Assembly (NCBI GenBank): GCA_015272215.1
Contig: JACYMD010000070.1
Coordinates: 62,001 to 126,000 of the forward strand
DNA from: Rivularia sp. T60_A2020_040
GTDB taxonomy: Bacteria > Cyanobacteriota > Cyanobacteriia > Cyanobacteriales > Nostocaceae
Direction: 5' to 3'
Length of the DNA stretch: 64,000 bases
Below, in pieces: positions 28,389 through 36,924 of the stretch. The position numbers were made by a program, and so were the translations under genes. The notes under the pieces were generated by a model. The model made no database searches and was not told where the DNA came from. It saw nothing but the letters and a program-made list of their open reading frames with translations. Position 1 is the first letter of the stretch, and each line of letters begins with the position of its first letter.

Positions 28389-29579
28389 GTGCAAAGTAAG
28401 AAACAAGCAAAAGTTTCCATAATTGTTAGCGATTTATCCAGTGCTGGTGCGGGTAGATGGGGTGGTGGTGGAGTGCGTTCATTTTTACTTGCCCAAGCAT
28501 TGCAAAAGCTTGAATATCAAGTGGAAATTTTAGGATTTGTGTTTGGCGATCAACCAGCGGTAAGTTCTCAATCTGAAATTCAGGTTTCTAGTTTTAATGG
28601 TTATAATTATCCGCGATTTTTATCATCAGCTGCGGAACTTTTGCAGAAAATTGATGGTGATATTATTTATGCAATGAGACCGAAAGCTACTACTTTTGGT
28701 TTATCGTTATTAAAAAGATTAAAAACTCGTAAACCTGTAATTTTAGATATCGATGATTGGGAATTGAGTTGGGTTGGTGGAGAAAAATGGCAATATAACC
28801 CTTCTTTGAAGCAGTTTGGTAGAGATGTGTTGAAATCGGAAGGTGCTTTGAGATATCCAGATCATCCACTGTATTTAAAATGGATGGAAAATATGGCTCA
28901 CAAAGCTGATGTAATTACCATTCACACTCAATTTTTGCAGAAAAAATTTGGTGGGGTTTATATCCCAAATGGTAAAGATACTTCACTTTTTAATCCCGAA
29001 CTTTATAACTCTGAGGAAAGTAAAAAGCGTTATGGACTTTCTGAGTATAAAATACTTATGTTTCCCGGTGCGCCAAGACCTTATAAAGGAGTAGAAGATG
29101 TTTTAATAGCTTTAGATAAGTTAAATGATTCTACTTTAAAATTGGTAATTGTCGGTGGTAGTCCCTATGATGATTATGATGCTCAATTAAAGGAAAAATG
29201 GGGACGTTGGATAATTCAATTACCAAAATATCCATCGGATAAAATGCCGGATATTGTTGCAGCTGCGGATGTAATTGTTGTTCCTCAACGAGATACTCCC
29301 GCAGCTTTAGCTCAGTTTCCTTTGAAATTAACAGATGGAATGTCAATGGCAAAACCAATTTTAGCAACAAGAGTAGGCGATATTCCAGATATTTTAGGAG
29401 AGGCTGGTTATTTAGTTGATTCAAGTAGTCCAGAACAAATCGCTGATCAGATTGAGTTTATTTTCCAGAATTTTGCATCAGCTATTGAAAAAGGTAAAAT
29501 AGCTAGAGAAAGATGTATTAAATACTATAGTGTAGACACTATGGCATCTACTTTATCTGAAATTATTTCTGCTTTATGA
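28389..29579 (+). CDS. Glycosyltransferase family 4 protein
   Basis: A GT-B fold glycosyltransferase of the GT4 group, about 396 aa. Seen: an N-terminal acceptor domain with SSAGAGRWGGGGVRSFLLAQ, then the donor-domain hallmarks MFPGAPRPYKGVEDVLIAL, LVIVGGSPYDDYD, and a C-terminal FPLKLTDGMSMAKPILATRVG, which replaces the usual EGFP/LLEAMA motif. It opens the plus-strand glycan operon. GTG 28389 preceded by GGGGAA is my preferred start; a TTG at 28374 is also in frame and would add five residues. Substrate unknown. Confidence 0.87.
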   Translation: MQSKKQAKVSIIVSDLSSAGAGRWGGGGVRSFLLAQALQKLEYQVEILGFVFGDQPAVSSQSEIQVSSFNGYNYPRFLSSAAELLQKIDGDIIYAMRPKATTFGLSLLKRLKTRKPVILDIDDWELSWVGGEKWQYNPSLKQFGRDVLKSEGALRYPDHPLYLKWMENMAHKADVITIHTQFLQKKFGGVYIPNGKDTSLFNPELYNSEESKKRYGLSEYKILMFPGAPRPYKGVEDVLIALDKLNDSTLKLVIVGGSPYDDYDAQLKEKWGRWIIQLPKYPSDKMPDIVAAADVIVVPQRDTPAALAQFPLKLTDGMSMAKPILATRVGDIPDILGEAGYLVDSSSPEQIADQIEFIFQNFASAIEKGKIARERCIKYYSVDTMASTLSEIISAL

Positions 29580-29659
29580 GGTATATTTTTCCTCTAATAA
29601 AGAATAATTTAAATTAATATTGTCTCAATTCCAATTATAAAAAATCATTAAAAAGCTCC

Positions 29660-31906
29660 ATGTATTCAAAAAAGCTACTTTATAGATTTGCAAAACCTTA
29701 TCCAGGCTGGATTATTCTTACAATTATATTAGGATTTTCAGGAGCTTTATTTAACGGGGTTAGTACTGCATTAATTGTGCCGGTAATTTTAAGAATTGTC
29801 GGACAAGATGTCGATTTAACAGGTGCGCCTCCGATTATTAAATCTATTATGTCTCCATTCGATAATTTTCCAGAAAATTATCGTTTGGGGCTGATGGCAG
29901 GAGCCATTATATTAACTATATTTTTTAAAAATGCAGCTACTTATGCAAGTAGTTTAACATCGAGTACTTTGACGCGCCGGTTAACTGCGGATATTCGCCA
30001 AGCAGGAGTCAACTTATTATTAGAAATCGATATTGATTATTACTCTCAGATGAAAGTTGGTGATTTAATCAACCGTCTGGGGGTAGAAAGTTCCCGTGCT
30101 GCCAGTGCTTTACGTAATGTGATTAAATTGGTAATTTTGGGGATTACAATTTTAGTTTTTACTGGCATATTAGTATCAATTTCTTGGCAGCTAACCATTG
30201 CGGCGACACTATTATTATCTTTGGTAATGATAGCAAATCAGTATTCTATTAGCCGTTCTAAAAAGTTTGGTAAACAGTTAAGCGAGATATCAAAAGGATA
30301 TTCGATCGCGATGTTAGAAACTTTAAATGGAATACGTTTAGTCAAATCAACTGGGAATGAAAATAAAGAATTTGAAAAGATTAAAGAGTTGATTCAAGAC
30401 CGGGAAGCGGCAGACTTTGAATCTCAGATTAATTCGGAAATAATTGCACCTGTTAGTGAAGTAATGGGTATTTCAGCTTTACTGGGAATAGTGTTTTTAA
30501 GTCGCGCTCTTTTTACTGACCAAATTTCGTCTCTTTCAGCAGTACTGCTAACATATTTATTAATTTTATTAAAAGTACTACCGTTAATATCTCAATTAAA
30601 TACAGTTCGCAGTAACTTTGCTAATACAGCCGCGAGTATTGGGATTATTGCGGAATTTTTAGACTTAGAAAATAAACCCTTTATGGGTAACGGGAATTTA
30701 AATTTTACCAAGCTAGAAAAAGGAATACATTTCAATTCAATTTCCTTTAGTTACCCGAACCATGACAAATTAATTCTTAAAGATATCGATTTATATTTAC
30801 CTCGTGGTACTACATTAGCTTTAGTTGGTGGTTCCGGTGCGGGTAAATCCACATTAGCCGATTTGTTACCAAGATTTTACGACCCAAATTCCGGTGAAAT
30901 TACCATTGACGATATTGATTTACGAGAATTTAATTTACAATCATTGCGAAAAGCCATGGGAATCGTTTCTCAAGACACCTTCCTTTTCAACGATTCTGTC
31001 AGAAATAACATTGCTTATGGAAAATCCGAAGCTAGCGATGAGGAAGTGATTGCAGCAGCTAAGCGGGCTAACGCTTACGAATTTATCACCAAATTATCCC
31101 AAGGATTCGACACAATAATTGGCGATCGCGGTGTGATGCTCTCAGGAGGGCAAAGGCAAAGACTTGCCATCGCCCGTGCTTTACTACAAAATCCCGATAT
31201 TCTCATCCTTGATGAAGCAACAAGTGCATTAGACACCGTTTCCGAAAGATTGGTACAAGAAGCCATCGACGATTTGAGTCGCGATCGAACTACTTTAGTC
31301 ATCGCTCACCGTCTTTCTACAGTGCAAAAAGCCGATCAAATAGCGGTTTTAGATCAGGGGCGTGTGGTAGAAGTCGGAACTCATCACGAGCTTTTGCAAA
31401 AAAGTGGTTATTATAAACGTCTTTATTCGATGCAATTTGGGGAACAAGGAAAAACAGAAAGTAATCGTCAGCAAAGTTTGGTACGGATATCTTACGAAAT
31501 GCGGACGCGGTTAAATTCTATGATTGGTTTTTTACTTTTACTGCTCGATAATTTAGCGGAAAATTCTCAGGAACAACAGGAATTGTTAGAAGAGTCGTAT
31601 AAATCTGCTTGGAAGATTCTTAACGTTGTTGATATTTTTGACGATGTTTTTACCTTACAAAAAAATTGGCAACTAGTATCAACTATAGGAAAAACTCCGG
31701 GGGACATGAATCCAGAACAAACCTTAAAAGATATCTCTAATGGTTTTCGTAACCATATTGAATCAATACTTGGTTCCTTAAATTTATTGGTCAACCAAAA
31801 GGAAAATAATCATCAATCCCAAGATGAAATAGTTTCGCAAGCTTATCAATCAGCATTAAATTTGTTAAATGAGTTAAAACACTTTGAGGATAAAATTAAA
31901 TGTTAA
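29660..31906 (+). CDS. ABC exporter (permease-ATPase fusion) with a degenerate tandem HisKA-like C-terminal tail
   Basis: A 748-residue half-transporter. Residues 1-330 are the membrane domain of type I exporters. Residues 350-590 are the ATPase, with Walker A GGSGAGKST near 390, signature MLSGGQRQRLAIARALL and Walker B ILILDEATSALD. Residues about 600-748 are an extra tail absent from ordinary exporters. The tail contains SYEMRTRLNSMIGFLLLLLD (from residue 611) and SNGFRNHIESILGSLNLLV (from residue 693), each followed by a helix like the second HisKA helix (QQELLEESYKSAWKILN; QDEIVSQAYQSALNLLN). Both match SHEIRTPLNAIIG in layout, but Tyr612 and Asn694 stand where the phospho-accepting His should be. 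Probably exports the locus glycan or its lipid-linked unit. Confidence 0.92.
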   Translation: MYSKKLLYRFAKPYPGWIILTIILGFSGALFNGVSTALIVPVILRIVGQDVDLTGAPPIIKSIMSPFDNFPENYRLGLMAGAIILTIFFKNAATYASSLTSSTLTRRLTADIRQAGVNLLLEIDIDYYSQMKVGDLINRLGVESSRAASALRNVIKLVILGITILVFTGILVSISWQLTIAATLLLSLVMIANQYSISRSKKFGKQLSEISKGYSIAMLETLNGIRLVKSTGNENKEFEKIKELIQDREAADFESQINSEIIAPVSEVMGISALLGIVFLSRALFTDQISSLSAVLLTYLLILLKVLPLISQLNTVRSNFANTAASIGIIAEFLDLENKPFMGNGNLNFTKLEKGIHFNSISFSYPNHDKLILKDIDLYLPRGTTLALVGGSGAGKSTLADLLPRFYDPNSGEITIDDIDLREFNLQSLRKAMGIVSQDTFLFNDSVRNNIAYGKSEASDEEVIAAAKRANAYEFITKLSQGFDTIIGDRGVMLSGGQRQRLAIARALLQNPDILILDEATSALDTVSERLVQEAIDDLSRDRTTLVIAHRLSTVQKADQIAVLDQGRVVEVGTHHELLQKSGYYKRLYSMQFGEQGKTESNRQQSLVRISYEMRTRLNSMIGFLLLLLDNLAENSQEQQELLEESYKSAWKILNVVDIFDDVFTLQKNWQLVSTIGKTPGDMNPEQTLKDISNGFRNHIESILGSLNLLVNQKENNHQSQDEIVSQAYQSALNLLNELKHFEDKIKC

Positions 31907-31908
31907 AA

Positions 31909-31944
31909 GTGAAGAGGGAAGAGGGAAGAGGGAAGAGTGAAGAG
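31909..31944. repeat. GGGAAGA heptamer run
   Basis: About four GGGAAGA-type units directly after the ABC exporter stop and upstream of the small four-helix-bundle gene. Confidence 0.85.
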
Positions 31945-31975
31945 AAAAATAATATAGTTAATAGCTGGATATTAT

Positions 31976-32359
31976 ATGTCAACCGTTAGTGATTTTAAAG
32001 ACTTGAAAATTTGGCAAAAAGGAATAGAGATAGCTGAAAATTGTTATTTTCTAACTAAATCATTTCCTAGAGATGAGTTATATGGAATGGTGCAGCAAAT
32101 AAGAAGGTCTGCGGTATCTATTCCAGCTAATATTGCAGAAGGATACGGAAGAAGATACACAGGTGAGTATATTAGATTTCTTAATATCGCTCAAGGGTCG
32201 AGAAACGAACTAGAAACACATCTGATTTTATCTCAAAGAGTAGGAATATCGAATAAAAAAGATATAGAATTAATTATTTCCTGGCTAGAACAAGAAAGTA
32301 GAATGATCAATGCTCTTATAAAAAACTTAAGTTCCAAAATTGAATTATCAAAAAAATAA
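31976..32359 (+). CDS. Four-helix-bundle protein (23S rRNA intervening-sequence/S23 family)
   Basis: A 127-residue all-helical protein of the S23/IVP family. Seen: DFKDLKIWQKGIEIAENCY at the start, FPRDELYGMVQQIRRSAVSI, PANIAEGYGRR and YIRFLNIAQGSRNELETHL, which are the family hallmarks. The family includes proteins coded inside 23S rRNA intervening sequences and the Avd accessory protein of diversity-generating retroelements, but no reverse transcriptase is nearby. The gene lies between two heptamer blocks (31909-31944 and 32362-32439), which interrupts the glycan operon like an inserted cassette. Function unknown. Confidence 0.9.
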   Translation: MSTVSDFKDLKIWQKGIEIAENCYFLTKSFPRDELYGMVQQIRRSAVSIPANIAEGYGRRYTGEYIRFLNIAQGSRNELETHLILSQRVGISNKKDIELIISWLEQESRMINALIKNLSSKIELSKK

Positions 32360-32361
32360 TT

Positions 32362-32439
32362 TATTCCTATTCCCTCTTCCCTCTTCCCTATTCCCTCTTC
32401 CCTATTCCCTATTCCCTCTTCCCTATTCCCTATTCCCTA
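32362..32439. repeat. TTCCCTA/TTCCCTC heptamer block upstream of a GT4 gene
   Basis: About eleven 7-base units. One frame stays open through the block and would add 37 repeat-coded residues (FPLPYSLFPLPYSLF) to the next protein; I regard that extension as untranslated. Confidence 0.95.
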
Positions 32440-32450
32440 ATCTTAATTCC

Positions 32451-33671
32451 ATGAAAAACAGTAATTCCAAAAAACACTATATCTATTTTATTAAAGAAGA
32501 ATTACCACTACCAGAAGCTCATTTAGTCCAGTCTACCAATGCAGCTAATGCTGTTGCAAATTTAGGATATTCTACAGTTTTGATATATCCTTGTAGAGGA
32601 AATGCAGCTTTAAATCCGATAAATTTAATCAATCCTTTTCGACCGAGAAAAACACCTGAAAAACTGATTAAATATTATAATCTTCAAGAAAAGCTCAAAG
32701 TTTCTCCTTTACCGATGCCTTTTCCTATCGATTATATTAAAACGAAATTTACGAATTCTAATACTATTGCTTCAAAATATTATTTTCCTTTTCATATTCT
32801 TCCCACTACTAAAATAGTTCACAGTCGCGACTGGAATTTTATTGAAGCTGCGGTAAAAAATGGCGTTCCTGCAATTTACGAACACCATCACCATGAAGAT
32901 AAACCATTTGTACAAGAAATAGTCAGAAGTCCACTATTTCAAATTGCTGTAACGGTAGCTGATACAATAAAAGAAAGCATGATTGCTAATGGAATGCCAC
33001 CCGAAAAAGTTGTGAAATTACACAATGGTTATAATCGTTTGTTTATGGAAAGACATCCAGCAGCAGCCACAGAATGGCGCAAAAAACTACTACAAAATGG
33101 TAGAGAAAAATTAGTAGTTTATTCCGGTGCTTTAGAAAAATTTAAAGGAATTGATATCTTAATTGAAGTAGCACAAAAGTTACCTCAAATTCAATTTGTA
33201 TGTGCGGGAGGTAAGGAAAAACAAGTAATTCACTATCAGCAATTAGCCAAACAAAAGCAGATTGATAATATTACCTTTCTCGGCTTTATCTTACAACAAG
33301 AATTAGCATCATTATTACAAGCAGCGGATATATTAGCTCATCCCCATTGTTCCGGTAAAGCTGCAACTTTTACTTCTCCGTTGAAGCTATTTGACTATTT
33401 TGCTTCCGGTACACCCATCGTATCCACAAGAATTCCTTCCCTCACAGAGTTTGAACATACCTCATCTATTTCTGCTTGGTGTGAACCAGATAACCCAAAT
33501 GAATTTACCGCATCGTTAGCGCGAGTTTTAGAAACTCATCCCCGAAAAATTGAAGGTTACTCCAATAGCATCGAATTCGTTAAACAATTTTCTTGGGAAA
33601 GTCGAGCCGCAAAAATTCTCAGTTATGTTGATGAATCTTTAAAACCACAAATAATTGATGTAGAGACGTAG
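32451..33671 (+). CDS. Glycosyltransferase family 4 protein
   Basis: A 406-residue GT-B glycosyltransferase of the GT4 group. Seen: acceptor-domain IVHSRDWNFIEAAVKNGVPA and EHHHHEDKPF, then donor-domain VVYSGALEKFKGIDILIEVA, FVCAGGKEKQV, NITFLGFILQQELASLLQAADI and FTSPLKLFDYFASGTPIVST, where the SPLKLFEY-type motif stands for the nucleotide-sugar contact. The start is ATG 32451; an upstream in-frame start at 32340 only reads through the repeats. It is followed by a GT10-type gene 54 bases on and preceded by the four-helix-bundle gene. Substrate unknown. Confidence 0.88.
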   Translation: MKNSNSKKHYIYFIKEELPLPEAHLVQSTNAANAVANLGYSTVLIYPCRGNAALNPINLINPFRPRKTPEKLIKYYNLQEKLKVSPLPMPFPIDYIKTKFTNSNTIASKYYFPFHILPTTKIVHSRDWNFIEAAVKNGVPAIYEHHHHEDKPFVQEIVRSPLFQIAVTVADTIKESMIANGMPPEKVVKLHNGYNRLFMERHPAAATEWRKKLLQNGREKLVVYSGALEKFKGIDILIEVAQKLPQIQFVCAGGKEKQVIHYQQLAKQKQIDNITFLGFILQQELASLLQAADILAHPHCSGKAATFTSPLKLFDYFASGTPIVSTRIPSLTEFEHTSSISAWCEPDNPNEFTASLARVLETHPRKIEGYSNSIEFVKQFSWESRAAKILSYVDESLKPQIIDVET

Positions 33672-33684
33672 CATTGCTACGTCT
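33664..33684. repeat. 21-bp palindrome AGACGTAGCAT-TGCTACGTCT, copy 1
   Basis: AGACGTAGCA, a single T, then TGCTACGTCT: a perfect 10-bp inverted repeat. It begins within the last codons of the GT4 gene, so its stop codon is part of the element. Further copies are at 43612-43632 and 56928-56948. Confidence 0.9.
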
Positions 33685-33725
33685 TCCCCCCAACCCTATT
33701 CCCCCAACCCTATTCCCTCATTAAT

Positions 33726-34697
33726 ATGAATAAAATTAAAATTGGTATGATGAGCAGTTATAGCGCTTTAGATAATAGAAGCGATTGGCTGTGGCAACAA
33801 ACTCCCGAAAACTTTGGTGCTTGGGATAATATTCAACTGATTGCAACACATCCAAACCCAGATTTTTTGTTGATGTATAATTACACAAGTTTTCCTACAT
33901 CACCGCAGAAAAATTTACTGTTTTGGAAGAACAAAAAAGCACAAGCTAAATATGATAAAGCACAGAGATTATTCCAAGAAAAATTACGAGAAATACCCAA
34001 AGAAAGGATAATTTATCTGTTACGAGAACCACCTTTAGAGGAAGTGCTTGAAAAAAATAAAATGTGTTATCAAATCGCTCAAAATTACTGTAGTTACGTT
34101 TCCGGTCCGGATGATTATGCACCAAATCCTGATTATATGCCAGCAATTTGGTACTATTCTAACTCATTCCGAGAATTAAATGAAATGCCTCCACCAGGGA
34201 AGGATAGACCTTTGAGTTGGGTAACTTCTGGTATCAATCGCACCGAGAATCATCGTAAGCGTTTGGCATTCTTAAAAATGTTAAGAGATAGTGAATTAGA
34301 ACTAGATTTATACGGACGTGATTTACCAGATTGGGCAAAAGGAAGCGGAGAACTTGGTAATAAATGGTATGGGATGGCACCTTACTATTACAATTTATCA
34401 GTTGAAAATTATGCTGATAATGATTGGTATGTTAGCGAAAAGCTTTGGGATGCTTTATTAGCCTGGTGTTTACCAATTTATTATGGTGGTCCTGCGGCTG
34501 ATAAATTATTGCCTCCGGGTAGTTTTTTAAAATTACCAAGTTTGGATCAAAAAGGATTTGATTATATCAAAGAAATTACTTCTACACCCGAAGCTTGGTA
34601 TCAAGCAAAAGACGCGATCGCAGAAGCCAGACAAATTATCTTACATAAACTTAATTTAATTTCATGGCTCTCAAGTTATGTCAAGAAGTTTGATTAA
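33726..34697 (+). CDS. GT10 (alpha-1,3-fucosyltransferase-like) glycosyltransferase
   Basis: A 323-residue soluble protein. The region YYYNLSVENYADNDWYVSEK, followed by LWDALLAWCLPIYYGGP, matches the GT10 donor-binding motif (SxEN...DYVTEKLW.AL.AG.VPVYxG). The N-terminal half has KERIIYLLREPPLEEV, also like GT10 enzymes. Known GT10 members transfer fucose from GDP-fucose; the donor used here is an inference. The gene lies in the glycan operon between a GT4 and two paralogous GT-A-like genes. Confidence 0.85.
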   Translation: MNKIKIGMMSSYSALDNRSDWLWQQTPENFGAWDNIQLIATHPNPDFLLMYNYTSFPTSPQKNLLFWKNKKAQAKYDKAQRLFQEKLREIPKERIIYLLREPPLEEVLEKNKMCYQIAQNYCSYVSGPDDYAPNPDYMPAIWYYSNSFRELNEMPPPGKDRPLSWVTSGINRTENHRKRLAFLKMLRDSELELDLYGRDLPDWAKGSGELGNKWYGMAPYYYNLSVENYADNDWYVSEKLWDALLAWCLPIYYGGPAADKLLPPGSFLKLPSLDQKGFDYIKEITSTPEAWYQAKDAIAEARQIILHKLNLISWLSSYVKKFD

Positions 34698-34781
34698 TTG
34701 TTAACACAATTTTCATAATATCCAATACAAAAAATGTGGCTACAAGAAATTACTGTTTACGAAAAGATGATGGAGAATTAA

Positions 34782-35786
34782 ATGACTGAAGGTCTTTATA
34801 TACTTGCCAATGATATCGTTTTTGATCAATTGATAGCTTTACTCAATTCTATTGAAGTGAATACGGGTAATAAATATCCTGTTTCTATTATTCCTTATGA
34901 TGACCGTTTAGAAAGAATTCGAGAAGAAATAAATCATAGAAATAATGTAGAAATATTTACAGATACTTCAGCCATTAAACTTTGGAAAGACTTTTCTACG
35001 GAAATTTGGCAAGCACATCCAGATGCTTTCAAAATTTGGCAGGAAAAAGGAATTTCCGGATTGTATCGGGAGGGAACTCATCACAGATTTGGCGGTTTTG
35101 AAGGTGTTTTTGATAAGTTCATATACTTAGATGCTGACATTCTAGTACTCAATTCACTAGATTATATATTTGAACAATTAAATCGAAATGATTTTGTCGT
35201 TTATGATTTTCAGCATAAAGATTTGAGCCATGTATACAATGTTAATTCTGATAAACTCCTAAATATTTTTCCACAATCTCGGCTTGATAGCGAAATATTT
35301 TGTTCTGGTTTTTATGGCACAAAAAAAGGTTTGTTTGATGCCGAAAGACGAAACTATCTATTATCAAAATTGCAGGCTGGGGAAGCAGAAATATTATACA
35401 AGAGCGCTCCAGACCAAACAATCATTAACTATATGGTCATGCGTTCTTCTGTTTCTAGCTACAATTTTTCTCATCACTTACCAGAAACTGAAATAACAGG
35501 TTGTTGCGTAACTTCACCCCATTTTGAAGAACGTAATAATGTCGTATATGACAGAGAAAAACGCTTAACTTATCTGCATTATATCGGTTTATCTGCTAAC
35601 CTATTTACCCGTCTGTGTAATGGAGAAAATATCGATTTTCCTTACCGCGAAACTTTCTTACATTATCGCTATTTACACGAACCAGAACAGCGACCTAAAT
35701 TTACTACAAAACCGAAAGTTTACAACGCACCACCAAGTTTTACCACAAAAGTTTTAAGAAAATTAGGATTAAAAGTTGGAGTATAA
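34782..35786 (+). CDS. DxD-containing glycosyltransferase-like protein, paralogue B
   Basis: A 334-residue protein starting TEGLYILANDIVFDQLIALLNSIE, clearly homologous to paralogue A at 26820 and more distantly to paralogue C at 35791. Seen: IPYDDRLERIREEI, then FIYLDADILVLNSL, the candidate metal-binding DxD near residue 120, and a C-terminal LHYIGLSANLFTRLCNGENI that matches MGYASIDFTRLSQGEDI of paralogue A. GGAG 8 bases before the ATG supports the start. It ends 4 bases before paralogue C begins, so they are translationally linked. Sugar unknown. Confidence 0.78.
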   Translation: MTEGLYILANDIVFDQLIALLNSIEVNTGNKYPVSIIPYDDRLERIREEINHRNNVEIFTDTSAIKLWKDFSTEIWQAHPDAFKIWQEKGISGLYREGTHHRFGGFEGVFDKFIYLDADILVLNSLDYIFEQLNRNDFVVYDFQHKDLSHVYNVNSDKLLNIFPQSRLDSEIFCSGFYGTKKGLFDAERRNYLLSKLQAGEAEILYKSAPDQTIINYMVMRSSVSSYNFSHHLPETEITGCCVTSPHFEERNNVVYDREKRLTYLHYIGLSANLFTRLCNGENIDFPYRETFLHYRYLHEPEQRPKFTTKPKVYNAPPSFTTKVLRKLGLKVGV

Positions 35787-35790
35787 CCAA

Positions 35791-36720
35791 ATGAAAACTA
35801 GAGGAATTTATATTATTGCGAATGATAAGGTATGTGACCATGCCATTACCTTACTTAATAGCATTCGCTTACACGACAAAGAAACACCCATTGTGATGAT
35901 TCCTTATGATGATAATTATCACAAAATTGCTCACATTCTTGATAAATATTATGGAGTAGCTGTTTACGAAGATTTAGAATTTATTGACCGCTTGTCGAAT
36001 AAATTATACGAAACATTTGGCGGTAAATTCTTCGCTCGTCCCAATCAATTTCGCAAACAAGCTTGTTGGTTTGGTCCCTTTGACGAGTTTTTGTATATTG
36101 ATACAGATATTGTTGTTTTTGAAAAAATTGTTGATAATCTCAACTATTTAGAAAATACCGACTTTATCTGTTGCGATTATCAGCATCTTGGTGGACTCAG
36201 AAATGTATTTAGTCCTCAAGTATTAGCAGAAAAAATATTTACAGAAAACGAAATCAAAGATATCTTTAATGGCGGTTTTTGGGGTTCCAAGAAAAACCTA
36301 ATATCCGAACAAGATTTGTACGACACCTTCGCAGAATGTGCAGCGCATCCAGAATACTTTGATTTCTCAGAAAAAACTTCCGATCAGCCAATCATTAATT
36401 ATATGTTGCTCAAGCGGATTCCTAACCGCTTCAATATAGTTCGTAGAGAAGGGAAAGCACCGGGGAATTGGGGAGGAACATCTCACTTTGTAACTGAAGG
36501 ACACAAACTTATTGATCCAACAGTCAATCAATCCTTACAATACTTGCATTGGGCGGGTATTCGTATCGAACCCGGTTGTCCTTACTGGGAAATTTGGGAA
36601 CATTACCGCAACTTGAATCCGCAATTACCACCACCAATCTTTCCAGAGAAACCCAAACAAACTTCTTGGCAAAAAACTATGAATGAAGCTAAAACTTTTT
36701 TGCGTTCGTTGAAGAATTAA
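35791..36720 (+). CDS. DxD-containing glycosyltransferase-like protein, paralogue C
   Basis: A 310-residue homologue of paralogues A and B. Seen: MKTRGIYIIANDKVCDHAIT, MIPYDDNYHKIAHILDKYYG, FLYIDTDIVVFEKI (DxD type) and DQPIINYMLLKRIPNRFN, which parallels DQTIINYMVMRSSV of B. The C-terminus has YLHWAGIRIEPGCPYWEIWE. ATG 35791 with GGAG upstream is preferred; the open frame extends 15 bases further and overlaps gene B. It closes the plus-strand glycan operon. Confidence 0.78.
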   Translation: MKTRGIYIIANDKVCDHAITLLNSIRLHDKETPIVMIPYDDNYHKIAHILDKYYGVAVYEDLEFIDRLSNKLYETFGGKFFARPNQFRKQACWFGPFDEFLYIDTDIVVFEKIVDNLNYLENTDFICCDYQHLGGLRNVFSPQVLAEKIFTENEIKDIFNGGFWGSKKNLISEQDLYDTFAECAAHPEYFDFSEKTSDQPIINYMLLKRIPNRFNIVRREGKAPGNWGGTSHFVTEGHKLIDPTVNQSLQYLHWAGIRIEPGCPYWEIWEHYRNLNPQLPPPIFPEKPKQTSWQKTMNEAKTFLRSLKN

Positions 36721-36747
36721 AAATATTTAAACGTAACTTTGACAATC

Positions 36748-36834
36748 AGAAGTCGGGTTTTTAGGTTAGTTTGTAAATTAGTTTGTAAATTAAATATTTA
36801 TCAGAAAAAACATCCTCTACAAAACCCGACTTCT
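36748..36834. repeat. 87-bp inverted-repeat element after the glycan operon
   Basis: AGAAGTCGGGTTTT (36748-36761) is matched by its exact reverse complement at 36821-36834, enclosing 59 bases that include two GTTTGTAAATTA copies. It lies 27 bases after the last glycosyltransferase stop, so it could act as a terminator, or be a small MITE-like element. Related arms occur at 38638-38698 and, with AATCGGG, at 53126-53155. Confidence 0.85.
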
Positions 36835-36924
36835 TAACCAAATTACTGCATAACTATCCGGTATTTTTGACTATTACTCTTTAAGAGATATAGTCAATTT
36901 GTACAAATACAAAAAATACCGCAA

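Noticed and set aside
31976-32359. Idea that the four-helix-bundle gene is the Avd part of a diversity-generating retroelement
   Set aside because: No reverse transcriptase, template repeat or variable repeat was found nearby.
32340-32450. 37-residue N-terminal extension of the second GT4 protein
   Set aside because: It is translation of the TTCCCTA/TTCCCTC heptamers (FPLPYSLF repeats); GT4 homology starts after ATG 32451.
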